A stretch of DNA of 64,000 nt. Source: Papiliotrema nemorosa. Its lineage: Eukaryota > Basidiomycota > Tremellomycetes > Tremellales > Rhynchogastremaceae. The stretch is from positions 186,001 to 250,000 of the forward strand of contig JASKOT010000017.1 in NCBI GenBank assembly GCA_032158125.1, read 5' to 3'. Positions 8,870-19,858 of the stretch are shown in pieces (positions within the stretch are counted from its first letter, which is position 1; each line of letters begins with the position of its first letter). A program made the translations under genes and the position numbers. Below the pieces are notes generated by a model that was given only the letters and a program-made list of their open reading frames with translations, had not been told where the DNA came from and searched no databases.

Positions 8870-11678
8870 CTACCTCTTCTTATGTCCACGCTCGGCTTGA
8901 CCTTTCTTGGCCGAAGTCTTGGGAATCTTTCGATCCCTATTCCTGTTTTTGACATTCTGCGTGGTCAGCATTGACACGGGATCTATGACAGCACCGAGCC
9001 ACTCACGGCAGTCGTGAAGAAGTTGGTGGCTTTGCGTTTGTTGGTGGTCATTCGCGGAGCTTTGGCGGGTTGTGTCTCCTCATCATCGTCTGGAACAGCA
9101 TCTGAATAGTCAGCGAAGTAAAGTCAGAAGTTGATGACAGGCTCACCCCTTGCACGTTTCTTAGACGGTGGTTGTATGACGACTTGCTCGTCTTCGTCAT
9201 CTTCTTCATCCTCTTCCTCGTCATCGTCTTCATCTTCATCTTCGTCCTCGTCCTCATCGTCCTCCGTCATCTCGTCCTCATCGCTTTCATCGTCCTCGTC
9301 GACATCCTCGGCATCCGTCTTCAAGGTGGTGAAAGCACTCTTTGACGATCCCTCGGCAGGGAAAATATCGTCCCAAGCCAGTTCCTCGTCACCCTCCTCC
9401 TCCTGGTCATCTTCGTCTGCCACCTCCTTCTCTGCATCTCCCGATGTAGCCATCTCGGCGTCGTCCTCTTCGGCCTTCTTTCGATCTTCACCAGTAAACT
9501 TGGGCATAGTGATGATACCGCCCAAAGTCTGTTCGACTCCCTTGACTCTCTTCTCACCCAAAACCTCTCCCAAGCGTTTCTCTTGCTCCTCCAGGATCGC
9601 GCGCTCAGTCTCTGTGCGTTCGCTAACATCGACAGACTCTCCTGCGGTCTCCTTGAGAGGATTAGAAGGGGGTTGGACAAAGAATGGAATTTTTCCTCGA
9701 ATCCAGTCGTTCAACACCATCTTGGCCGCTGCTTCCTGGTCCGCTTCTCCACCTTTGAGCAGTTTCCCGCTCTTCTTGGCCAGAGCGGTCAACATGATCG
9801 CGGCTCCCTCCTCACCTTCCCATCCGCCTTCCCGGTGTTCAAGACCATACGTCCTCTCGATGTACTCGGGTCGGACTCGAGCGAGCAGCGCTGGGATATG
9901 CTCAGCAGGAGTGGCGAGATTCTCCACTCGGACGACACCTTTAAGAACGGTGTCTGTGTCAGAGTCTTTCGCAGAGACCGGGACGATACCCGGACAATCG
10001 ATGAGGTAGATTCGCTTCATCAGGGTGATGTATTGCCACACTTTCGTCTCTCCAGGAATCGGTGCAACAGTGCAGACCTTCTTCTTTTTCAAGGTGTTGA
10101 TGATACTGGACTTTCCAACGTTCGGATAGCCAATGAATCCGACCGAGATTTGTTTCTTGTCCGAATGCAAGACTGAGAACTGTCGGAGCAGCTGAATCAA
10201 AGCTCCTTTACCGAAAGAGTTGTTGATCGACGCGTGGCAAGCGATGGTTGGAGCGGAGAGGGACAGATGTTTCACCCATCGAGCCTGTTCATCAGCTCTA
10301 CTCGGCTCGGAGCAGGATGAGCAGGATGAGACGAAAAGATGTGAGACACCAAACTAAGAGATCCGGGCTAGAAAAAATGGTCAAGGAAGACCGACCCGAA
10401 GCTCAACTCTATCGGGCCTACCACCATATCTTCCCTGACCCCTCACCAGTCCCCAAGACGGAGACTGGCTTTTTGGCCCCTGCTAAGACCCACAAGACGT
10501 GGGGCAGAGGTGGGGTACGAAGCGGGATGATATGCTCGTTCTTCCACTCTCGTAACAGCTCAAAAGACGCGTAGGATATGCCACAAGGGGGCCGCGAGTG
10601 AACTTGACTGGAGTGTGGGTTGGGATGAGGAGAAAGCGGGGGGAGGGGAAATCAGGACAGCGAAAATGAAACGAAAGAGAATCGATCCGAGGGGTAAAAA
10701 GGAATGACGATAACTCACGGTGACCCAAGTAGGAACAAGATCGACCTTGTTCAAGACATACACCAGATGCTTGTGTGCCTTTTCCTTCCTCAGATACTCC
10801 ACGACGGGCTTACACCTTGTTCCGAGAGGATCTCTGGCGTCCAAGACATGGATGACCACATCTGAAGAGTCCAGGACTTTGTACAGCTCTCCCCAGATAC
10901 GTCGGGATGTACCTTTGGCGTATACCGGTTCTCGCATGAGGGATGTTGTAGGGTGATAAGTGGCTTCGGAGTGTAGATCGAGTCCTTCGCCATCTTCTCG
11001 AGTGGCGTTTGCTGCACTGGATGATTCTCCGAGCTCCTCGATGGTGCCGATATCAAGACGTGGTCGCTTTCGCTGAGCTTTGGGTCCGAAGGTGTTTCCG
11101 AACGGCTCAGTCTCGACAATGTGAGGTCGCTGAAGATTAGCTGATTCAGTGGCATGTAAGATGGAAGCGCACCTTGCCTGCCGACTTTGACTCGTCTTCC
11201 AGCAGACCCATAGGGAGCTTGTTTCGCCTCAACAGGACCGAGTATGGATCAGCTTTGTGTGTACTCAATGCCGTCCTGAAATGGTCCAAAGCAGTTTGAG
11301 AGATGACCCGGGTGTTCCCTTGACGTAAGCTACTACGACGGACGTGCTTAAATGAGCTCACCGAACCACCTTCGATCGGCCTGGACTCGACCTGGTGCAG
11401 CGTCCTTCTCGCCTTTTTGGAAAGCGGCAGCCTCGACGATCTTTCCGTCTCGATCCCGGACAGCCTTGCCTCCATTGAGCATCTTCACCTTGGACGCTTT
11501 CTTTGCATCTCGATAGAAGTTCTCACCTGTCGTTAGGAGCGCTCTGGTATGAAAAAGTAGGCTCACCCTTGACTCGCTTCAAGGTGAACTCATTGTTGGC
11601 GCTGGATGAATGGGATTTGCCATTCGTCTTGCCGAAACCCGGGTTGGCCTTTCGGTCGTGGTTCTTCCCTTTACCCAT
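8870..11678 (-). CDS. NOG2: Nucleolar GTP-binding protein 2, pre-60S assembly GTPase
   Basis: Circularly permuted YlqF-type GTPase that binds the pre-60S ribosomal particle in the nucleolus/nucleoplasm and must leave before export. Exons 11678-11567, 11526-11362, 11318-11173, 11129-10719, 10284-9147, 9089-9007 and 8956-8870 give 713 residues. The basic N-terminus ([16 protein letters not shown]) and [20 protein letters not shown] match the NGP1NT domain. GTPase motifs occur in permuted order: G4 NKVDLVPTW, then G5-type [12 protein letters not shown]1 [17 protein letters not shown], and G3 DCPGIVP. Residues about 560-680 form a very acidic Asp/Glu tract coded by GAC/GAG/GAT/GAA repeats (plus strand about 9178-9450). 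The end is basic. The intron at 10285-10718 is 434 nt, far longer than others here. Confidence 0.96.
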
Positions 11679-11943
11679 CTTGTCCGCGAGTCTACTGCTC
11701 TAGTGTTACAACGATACTTTGAAGCTGGGGTATGATGTGGTTTGCCCTTGAATGGGCAGAGTGTAAAGAAGAGGGAGTTCGCCCAGCAATTTTTGGCTCG
11801 GAAATTCTGAACGGTACCAAGATATCTTACGTAATTCAAGCCTCCTTCCGACCTATATTTTGATCCCGCTTCTCTTGCTCGCATCTCGCCCACCGTTCAT
11901 TCGACGTGGTGAGTATAGGACATTCAGGTCTACATAGCCCATC

Positions 11944-12400
11944 ATGTCGGGAGTCTATCGATCTCTAGTAAGCTCGACTGACACCAAGTGGGGATCGTAG
12001 CTGAAATCCAGCAACGTCTAGCTCACGAGCAACCGGTCATCTACTACTCCCTCGCTTTCGGTCTCCTGGGTGAGTTTGACCTGCCTTCTCCCCCTCTTTC
12101 TTCCATCTTGGCCTGTCTGCGTCGTGGAGCTACATCTGACTGGTACAGGACCCGTCATGGTTGTTGCTGTGCCACCTATCAGGAGGAATTTCTTCGGTTA
12201 CAAGGAGCCTGAACCAATCCCGACATCATTCCCAAGTAAGTCGGCAATGAGGTTGTTACTGGTTCCTCACTCTCTCATTCTTTGATCATCGCTACGCATG
12301 ATTGGACGCGCACCCTCTCCTTCGACGTGTAGAAGTGAATGGTCGCTGATTCGCAGTCCCTAACCGACCTCGAAGGCCAACGACTGGATATGAAGATTAA
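11944..12400 (+). CDS. NADH:ubiquinone oxidoreductase 9.5 kDa-type subunit (NDUFA3-like); 5' end problematic
   Basis: Small single-helix accessory subunit of mitochondrial complex I. Clear coding exons 11989-12069, 12149-12235 and 12357-12400 read IVAEIQQRLAHEQPVIYYS, LAFGLLGPVMVVAVPPIRR, NFFGYKEPEPIPTSFPIPN and finally TTGYED, matching the fungal 9.5 kDa family (central transmembrane helix followed by PVMVVAVPPIR). The 5' end does not close. The ATG at 11944 reads MSGVYRSLVSSTDTKWGS, whose final WGS fits the family N-terminus, but then meets a TAG (11998-12000) and is one base out of frame with the conserved part. In the conserved frame no ATG precedes 11989; one would appear only if splicing joined an A to the TG at 11989. 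A one-base indel, a recoding event or an unusual splice are all possible. Confidence 0.8.
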
Positions 12401-12891
12401 GAGGGACACAATACATGTGCCATGCATAGGATATAGCGCTGTTTGAACATCAACCGGACGATGTGGTGGTCCCGGCGTCATCATCTGGTCTTTCGTACTG
12501 TGCATAGAACAAGAGGGACAACATGGCTGAAGGAATCCCAAAATATGATGTTGTTCGGTGGTCGAAGTCTTATGACACGTCCGTCAAACCGAACTTGTCG
12601 ACGGCATCTCGACCAGCTTTGGATTGTGAGGTTCTACTTGAGAGCCCATTTTGTGTTACGGGAAAGGCTTCGACCAGCTGTCAGTCTTCATCCTGTGATC
12701 ACAGAGATCATGGAAGGAGACCACGTGACCTGGCACCCGATTTTGAGGATACCTCGAGCTTTCAAGTCCATTTCTGTATGCTGCTGATCTCGAACTTCGT
12801 CCCCCTCATTGAGTCCGACTTCTCCACTGTCAAGATGACAGATACCTGCGTGTGATCGACTCATCTACCACCCCATTTACTTCTTGGCGAA
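12401..12891. other. Intergenic between complex I subunit and REX1
   Basis: About 490 bases. A CACGTG core occurs near 12723 (in ccacgtgacc). Open frames here (about 12443-12855) show no family similarity and no consistent splicing. Confidence 0.45.
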
Positions 12892-15130
12892 ATGACCAAG
12901 AGACAGGGTATCACAACCGACGAATCGGCCTCCCTTTCAACCAACTCCATAGCTGGACCGTCCAAGATGGTGGCCCCGACCGAGGAATTTACAATGGTGC
13001 CCACGAGAGAGGAGAAGCGGAAGCAGAGAAAGATGGAGAAGCAGAGACCCCAATTTCAGTATGATACTACTTGGTTCCGAGCTGGAAAGAAGGTCGGAAT
13101 AGCGGTAAGTGTGGTCTTGAATGCCTAGGTGGAAGCTGACAACGAAGCATATCAGGGATATGTTATTGTATATCGTTGCCGATGCTCAAAGACCAAGCTG
13201 GATCGTCCCCGAGGTGAGCTCACTTGCGCGAAAGGTGATGGACCTGATATACCAGTACAAAAACGCCATTGCCCATACAGTCGTTCTCTTCGTTCCAGGG
13301 CTGTTACCTGGTCATCTAGGTCTCGCACCTATCCCAGTGACTGCCACTCTCCCATTCTCCACTGCTCCATCCGACCCTTCGACCTCTACCAAGATCCCTA
13401 TCATTCCCAAGCTCTTCACTTATGGCTGTCCGACTCGAGCACCAGGAGACCAAAGGAGATTACACTCTGTCACCGGAGCCTTCCTGACCTCTCCTCTACC
13501 TGACCACGTCCGAAAACAGAGAGAAGAGCAATCAAGGCGTCTAGCTGGTGAGTTGAAAGTCGACATATGGAGCCCTTGCTAAGTGATAGCCGTAGCGAGA
13601 GCCGAGAGTGCTTCTCCCCTCACCTATCTCCTCACCCCAAACCAAATGCTGGACAATGATTACCGCTTGCCCTCGTATATTGCTCCCTCAGATACTCGTT
13701 GTATACCGGGTCTTGATCGGGGGAAGCTCAGACCAGAGTTGGCGTCATTGCTGGATCACGGGGAGAATGGCGCGGAAATGGGAGCATTGCCAGATTCATA
13801 TTCCATGACGAAGAATGGGACAGATGGAGTGCTAGAAGGAATCAAGAAGCAGGATGAAACGGACTGGGTGGAGACTGCGGAAGCGACAGAACCGCCATCA
13901 GGTGGACTAGACGGATTGTATCCAATTATGGCGCTTGATTGCGAGATGGTGAGCTGGCCAGAAATTATTCACTGCGGGGCAGCTAATGAGAACAGGTTGT
14001 GACGGAGGATGGACAAGCTCTGGCCCGAGTTTCCGTGATCGACTTTCAGTCTGGGCTGAATGTATATGATCATTTCGTCAAGCCGCCTAGACCGGTACTT
14101 GATTACAGAACTCAGTTAGTGGACATTCCCAGTGCGGAAGGCCTGATTGACGAAACAGATGGTCAGGAATCACGTCGGAAAAGCTCTCTCGAGCAACGAA
14201 AACATTATCGACGATCCAGCATGACCTAGTGACCGGACCCTCACCCCTCATAACTCCCAATACTATCCTGCTTGGCCACTCGCTCGAATGCGATCTCACA
14301 GCGATGAAGATCAAACATCCGTTGTGTATCGACACTGCCATTATATTCAAACATCCTCGAGGTCCCCCTTACAAGCCTGGACTCAAGTGGCTCGCTCAAC
14401 GGTGGATGGGCAAAGAAATTCAGAACAGTAAACACGGCCACGACTCTGAAGAAGACGCTCGGGCATGTGTCGATCTGCTCAAGCTCAAAATGGCCAATGG
14501 ACCGGATTTCGGATCGTTTGCCGATACTTCAGAGTCCATCTTTGATCGGATGAATCGATACGTCGTAGATGCCACCACCAAGCAAGGGCGGAAGACGGCT
14601 TGTTGCGATTATGGGAATGTGAAGAGTGGACAAGGTGGAAAGGCAACGACAGTGACGCGATGTACGACAGACGACGAGGTGGTCGATCATGTCATCGAGC
14701 ACGCACAGGACCACGATTTTGTCTTTGGTCGGATGATGGAACTGGCCAACGCTCAGGGGTGTAAGTTCACTCTTCGAGCCCATGTAAGCAGCTGATGGCA
14801 GGGGATAATCGTCGTAATTCGGATGAGGACTTGGTTGATCCGTTACCGCAGGTTGACGAGGTCCTGTCATTACTCAATGATCGAATAGATCGACTACACC
14901 AATCATTGCCCAACAACACTGCTCTGGTCATCTTCACTGGCCACGGCAATCCATTGCCCATGTTGAAGCTCGCAGCAAAGAGGCAACAATGGGAGAGGTT
15001 AGTTAAAACGATAGGCAGTTTTGAGGATATTCCGAAAGAGGAGAGATGGATGAGCGAGCATGATAGGGAATTGGAGACGGCCACGGCGGAGGCAAGGGAG
15101 GGAATGGCCTTCTTCTGTGTCAAGAGATAG
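12892..15130 (+). CDS. REX1: RNA exonuclease, REX1/REXO1-type DEDDh 3'-5' exonuclease
   Basis: Trims 3' ends of 5S rRNA, 5.8S/25S rRNA and tRNA precursors in the nucleus. Exons 12892-13104, 13136-13213, 13256-13547, 13596-13948, 13996-14114, 14159-14760 and 14802-15130 give 661 residues. Before the nuclease is the Rex1-type segment KHIRDMLLYIVADAQRPSWIV followed by HTVVLFVPGLLPGHLG. The exonuclease domain starts at about residue 300: Exo I MALDCEMVVTEDG (D and E of DEDDh), KPPRPVLDYRTQWSGIT, Exo II ILLGHSLECDLTAMKI, and Exo III HDSEEDARACVDLL with the catalytic H and D. It ends with the family's GMAFFCVKR. The first intron is only 31 nt in this model, and the second (13214-13255) is a multiple of three without stops. 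Confidence 0.93.
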
Positions 15131-15349
15131 AGCTTGATAGAAAGCATGCGGAACTACCGCTCATAGGAAGATTGTTACTCTTGTACACCATGAAACTCAT
15201 TATGACATGCTAGTTGTTGACAGGCAAGTTGTCACTCTGGTCTTCGTGACACCAGTCTCGACCTCCACTTTCAGGTCCACACTTTCTGACCGCGTCTATA
15301 CTGTCTCGTCAAGCTTTCATCTTGTCCTCACAGGGTCAAATCAGTCGAT

Positions 15350-17587
15350 ATGGGTCAAGACAAAGGTATACTGACATTAAATACATGGTCTGCCAGGGCT
15401 GAACTCCAGTATCATGCCCTATCTGCGGTACAGCGGTCTCAGAGAGTGATATCAATCTCCACCTAGACCTCCAATGTCCCGGTTCCCAGGACGCGCCTCG
15501 GTCCTCTTTTACAGCCCCATCAATAGTCGGCGAGTCATCCAGGCCTAAAGCTGTCAAGTCGGAATCTCAAGAAAGTAGGAAATCAACAACGGATGATCCT
15601 GTAGTTGTCGATGCAACCCCAATACAAAGTCGAAGGAGACGAGATGGACCGGTTGCTTCGATTTTTGGGACGGCGTCCAAGAAAGAACCTACCCCTCAGC
15701 GAGAGGAGACAGAATCAGGAGATACCAGACCACTAAAAAGGAGCAAAAAGGTTGAGACGGAAGACAGGACTGGGCGAGAGGAGAAAAAGGTCAAAATCAA
15801 CCCCTTGACTGCTAATCAACCGTACGTGTCTCCCTCAGCTTACCCCTCGGCGGTCGATACACTGGGAGAGAAAGTCTTGAGGCGTTGCTGATCTACAGGT
15901 TGGCTGAGAGGTCCCGCCCGACAACGCTTGAGCGGTATATAGGGCAAGAAGACATTGTCGGTCCTGGAAGTTTACTTCGAGCGAGGATAGAAGCTGGAGA
16001 AGGGATCTCATGTATACTATGGGGACCGCCCGGGTGTGGCAAGACGTGTGTTCACACATGTGGGGAGAGGTAGAATCTGATGGCAGTACTTTGGCGAGGC
16101 TCATCGCTCGGACAGCCAACGCCGACTTCAAGGAGCTTTCCGCTACGAGGTGAGTCGCACTGTCCAGGCCGATACCAACGATACAGCTCTGGGACGGCTG
16201 ATGTGAGGCAAGTCTTTGAGCAGGCAAAGAACGGCCTCAAGCTCACTGGTCGGTAGGTATACGAACACAAGGTCGGCGGTTTGGCTGATGTTCAGTAAGA
16301 CGATATTGATGGTCGACGAGATACATAGGTAGGAACCGCGACCTCGCAGCCTCTGACAGTTTAGGTTCAACAAGTCACAGCAGGATCTATTCCTACCCTA
16401 CGTAGAGAACGGTTGGGTCCAGCTCATTGGAGCCACAACCGAGAATCCCTCTTTCAAAGTGAACGGAGCTTTGCTATCCCGCTGTCAGGTATTCACCTTG
16501 TCGGCTCACAGCCCCGAGTCTCTGCAGAAAATCCTCTCCAATGCGATCGAGAACAGCGCGGAACCTATATCTCATCTACCCCCCGACCTCATCCCTTTTC
16601 TGGCCGATGTCGCAGATGGGGACGCACGACAGGCATTGAACGGTCTTGAGCTCGCTCTCAAGGTATGCCATGCAAACCTACGCCAGACGACTCTCAATGG
16701 GTCCGATTCCGAGGAGTCGCTGAAGAAGCGAGACGCCGACTTGATGGATGCGGTCCGGAAGGGATTACGCAAAGGGTACGACAGGAGCGGGGAAGAGCGG
16801 TACGATATGATTTCCGCTCTGCACAAATGCCTCAGAGGGTCCGATGGGTCAGCAGCGATGTACTGGCTTGCAAGGTGAGCTGTTGTACGGTGGCACAGCT
16901 AAGATCCAGGTTGATCACTGGAGGCGAGGATGCGCTGTATATTGCTCGAAGATTGGTCGTCGTCGCGAGTGAAGACGTTGGACTGGCGGACAATCACGCT
17001 CTACCCCTAGCCATGGCGACGTATCAAGCCTGTCAGACCATTGGTCTCCCAGAGTGTCGCATCAACTTAGCTGTGAGAGATTCCTAGTTGACCAGTACTA
17101 ATGGAACAGCACTGCGTGGCATACCTCGCCGAAGCACCAAAATCCACGCGATCGTACACTGCGTACAAACGGGCTGAAGAACTTGCGAAGCAGCCTCCGT
17201 TGCCTGGAGTCCCGCTTCAGATCCGTAACGCCCCGACGAAGTTGATGAAAAATCTCGGGTACGGTAAAGAATACTCTTACAATCCAGACTTTGCACATCC
17301 CGTCATCAATGTGAGTAGACCTTGTCTCTCGGTGTCGTTGCTGACTGATTCAGGAATACCTGCCGTTCGAACTAGGCGAGCATTCTTCGCATGCTGCGGA
17401 TGAGACGAAACATATCCTTCGTTCGGAAGAAGTTGAAAAGAGCGGTAAAATGTGGGATGAGGCGAGATTAGTGGATTGGGAATGGAAGGTACAAGGAGGT
17501 AGAGACTGGGAGGGGAGGCCGAGCAAACCCGGTGCAAGATCGCCTGATCATCCCATAGGTCCAGATGAAGCGGAGCGGAATGGATGA
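15350..17587 (+). CDS. MGS1: AAA+ ATPase MGS1/WRNIP1, replication fork maintenance
   Basis: RarA/Mgs1/WRNIP1-family clamp-loader-like ATPase that acts at stalled replication forks and binds ubiquitinated PCNA. Ten exons (15350-15365, 15410-15821, 15899-16045, 16087-16149, 16187-16252, 16296-16328, 16365-16874, 16910-17072, 17110-17310, 17354-17587) give 614 residues. An N-terminal UBZ zinc finger starts at about residue 8: CPICGTAVSESDINLHLDLQ followed by C (Cys-Cys-His-Cys ligands), for ubiquitin. A disordered basic linker leads to RPTTLERYIGQEDIVG, Walker A GPPGCGKTTLA, Walker B ILMVDEIHRFNK, sensor 1 IGATTENPSF and arginine-finger LLSRCQVF. The MgsA C-terminal domain follows (EDVGLADNHALPLA, YLAEAPKS). 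Exons 1 (16 nt) and 6 (33 nt) are very small. Confidence 0.96.
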
Positions 17588-17904
17588 ATATTCTGCTCTG
17601 GCTTTTCAATGTTCAGGGCGTATAGTCTCATTCACGAACACAAAGTAGCTCCATACATAGTGTTCTCCTTGGCGAGCTGCTGTGTGCTTGCATCCCGGCA
17701 AATCTAGCTGTGCGTAGCTGCCACATCATTTTGAGTCTCTTTCCCACGAGAGCATGCAGAGGAAATGAGCGTCTACTCCTTCTGAGCTTTTCGGATGTCC
17801 CACTGGCTTGGCTCCATCAACCTGACGACTCGTCAAAGTATCCGTCGTCTTCAATCTAAGACTGTGCGTGTCGATTCAAGCACCAAGCAAACCCCATAAA
17901 TCCA

Positions 17905-18800
17905 ATCTAGTCGGCATCGACACCATCAGTTGTTTCGCCCAATTCCCTTGCGATCGCCTTGATGTAGGCTTTGATATCGTTTTGAGCGTACAGTTCATTG
18001 GCAAGTAGAGTAAGATGCACCGTGGAAGCATCTCAGATCGAGCACAGGTACTCCTCGGAGACGATAAGGGAACCGCAGACTTCAAGAGCATTGTTGGTGA
18101 AGGCGACCCACTTTGTCGGGTCGGTTCCTATTTCATTGTACCTATCCGTCGATTCGAGCCGGCACGCAACCTGTTGAGAGGCTCAAGACAATGCGCACCG
18201 ATGAAAAGGAGAGGGATCAACATCTGATGGTCTTCATGGTTGGTCGGCTGCTCTGCAAAGCCAAGATACATGACCCGTGCGGCCTGATCAACATCGTTAC
18301 CATGCGGCACAATCTGAGCTTTTCTTGTCTCAGTGCGACTCGGGTTACCGATGGATAGGACCGATCCAGAACGTCTCACCCAAAGAAGGCATAGAATCTC
18401 AGTTGCCGAGGGTTTGTTCATCGTAGACCCGCTGACAGCCTTGCAAAGGTCCTCGCGAAGCGATTGCACGTCCACGGAGCTTTGTATGCAACTTGTGAAG
18501 GCTTGATCTCATTTAGCGAACTTGGCTCGACGTCTGCTCCAGTAGACAACTGTTTAAGCTTGGCGATTTAGCAACCGATCCTGTAAGGTCCGTCGAGACG
18601 CCTGCCGCCCACGTATGACCCAGAATAAGAATCGGTTGATGTCTGGGTCAGACTCGCGCCATCCCATACCTCCGTCTTGGTGAACGTCTGTGATACGTAC
18701 ATTTGTTGATCTTGGCTGCGCACATGCACAAAGATGCATACTCACCATGTCGCTTCCTCGACAACTCTCCCACGGGGCACGAACAAGTAACTTCATACGT
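17905..18800 (-). pseudogene. Possible relic of a protein-coding gene (unrecognised)
   Basis: The minus strand carries several protein-like stretches in different frames: a run beginning MNKPSATEILCLLW and continuing through GNDVDQAARVMYLGFAEQ (about 18418-18180), then RYNEIGTDPTKWVAFTNN in another frame (about 18140-18080), then after an in-frame TGA, LLANELYAQNDIKAYIKA followed by IARELGETTDGVDAD and a stop at about 17910. Upstream, QVAYKAPWTCNRF lies in yet another frame. The amino-acid composition looks real, but I could not join the pieces with plausible introns into one open frame, so decay of an old gene is the simplest reading. No family is recognised. It could instead be a rapidly evolving intron-rich gene. 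Confidence 0.3.
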
Positions 18801-18811
18801 CTGGGTTTTTG

Positions 18812-19192
18812 AGGGGGAGAGCGAGTGCCCCTGCGCGTAAGAGTGATGGACCGGCAGTTCGAACTACGCTAGCAGTGTAACAAGGGGGTGCTGCGACTCA
18901 CCCTACCACGCCGTGGCGTAGGGATGGGACCGTCCACGAAGTGGGGGATTTTGACGCAACTTGTTGATGGGATTGCCCCGGGATGAGGGAGGCGGGTTGT
19001 GGGGGATGACGTCGCGTCGCATGACAGCCCCTCGGTCTCCTGCCACTGACGTAACCATCTGGTCGGAGATGGTTTGCCACCCAACACATAACTTGACCGG
19101 CCACCGAGCAAAGACTATGACGTTGTTGGGTATTCTGCATCCGGGTAGGTGCGAGCTCGTGCTTTGTCGACCACCTCCACGTCCTATATAAT
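18812..19192 (+). promoter_or_regulatory. HSP12 promoter with STRE motifs, CRE-like site and TATA box
   Basis: Stress response element cores (AGGGG/CCCCT) occur at 18812-18816, 18828-18832, 18883-18887 and 19028-19032. A CRE-like TGACGTCG lies at 19007-19014 and a TATA box (TATATAAT) at 19185-19192, about 97 bp before the HSP12 start. CT-rich leader sequence follows. STREs are the known binding sites of Msn2/4-type factors upstream of HSP12 in budding yeast; their use here is inferred. Confidence 0.6.
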
Positions 19193-19288
19193 CCGACCTG
19201 TGATCCCCGTCACCTCTTCTTCTTCTTCACTCTAGTCTCCCATCACCACTTTACCACAACTCAAACCCAACCCACCAACCAATCAACA

Positions 19289-19858
19289 ATGTCTGACGCT
19301 GTGAGTATCACATGTCCTTCCTCCTACCACACCCCCTACTTGCTCTCTCCTCGCCGAGATAGAAGCGCAACCATCTGCCTCGCTAGAAGTCGTGCTTTCC
19401 TTCCTCTTCACCTCTCCGGATCTTCATCTTTCTTGCCTAGCATAGAGCTTCGCTGACTTTCAGGGCCGACAATCCCTTACTGACAAGGCTGGAGCCGCCT
19501 TGAAGCCCGGTGAGTTTCCTCTCACTCCACCATGTCCGACGCCGCTTACACCCTACAGACTCTGAGAAGTCTTACGTCGAGCAAGCTACCGACTACGTCA
19601 AGGGTACCCTCGACTCGTAAGTACACGTTTTCTGATATTTCTTGCCATGTCGCCCCGTTCTATCGTCTCGCCCGTTCATCTCGCTTGCTGCTCCCTCCCT
19701 TCGCCTCACCCTCTTCTTCATCCCACTTCCCTTCTGCCCATTACACTTGCTGACGCCGCAGCGTCGCTAGCGTTATCACCCCTCAGGAGCAAAAGTCCAC
19801 CACCCAGAAGGTCGGAGATGCCCTTACCGGTGACAACAAGAACAAGGACCTCGCTTAA
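19289..19858 (+). CDS. HSP12: Hsp12/Hsp9-type small stress protein
   Basis: Small, highly charged, intrinsically disordered stress protein that folds on membranes and protects the plasma membrane during stress and stationary phase. Exons 19289-19300, 19464-19509, 19559-19616 and 19762-19858 give 70 residues: MSDAGRQSLTDKAGAALKPD, SEKSYVEQATDYVKGTLDS, then PQEQKSTTQKVGDAL, the recognisable HSP9/HSP12 pattern. The first exon codes only four residues (12 nt). The first and third introns (163 and 145 nt) are long for this window, in contrast to the tiny coding region. The upstream region carries STREs, consistent with induction by heat, osmotic stress or glucose depletion. Confidence 0.95.

Larger units (their letters stand above)
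17588..19288. other. Long sparse region upstream of HSP12
   Basis: About 1.7 kb between MGS1 and HSP12. The right part (from about 18800) carries stress-type promoter motifs described separately. The middle part holds protein-like fragments on the minus strand described under the relic entry. No complete gene, RNA gene or repeat is recognised. Confidence 0.6.

Noticed and set aside
9131..10009. Plus-strand open frame beginning with a long polyserine run
   Set aside because: It is the antisense of the acidic Asp/Glu tract and GTPase region of NOG2; GAC/GAG repeats read backwards as Ser codons.
12523..12855. 110-codon frame starting MAEGIPKYDVVRW
   Set aside because: The start looks protein-like but the rest is patternless; no splice extends it and it lies in the REX1 promoter.
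18840..18890. tRNA-like motif around agttcgaact
   Set aside because: The B-box lacks the full GGTTCRANNCC pattern and there is no matching A-box or acceptor stem at the right distance on either strand.
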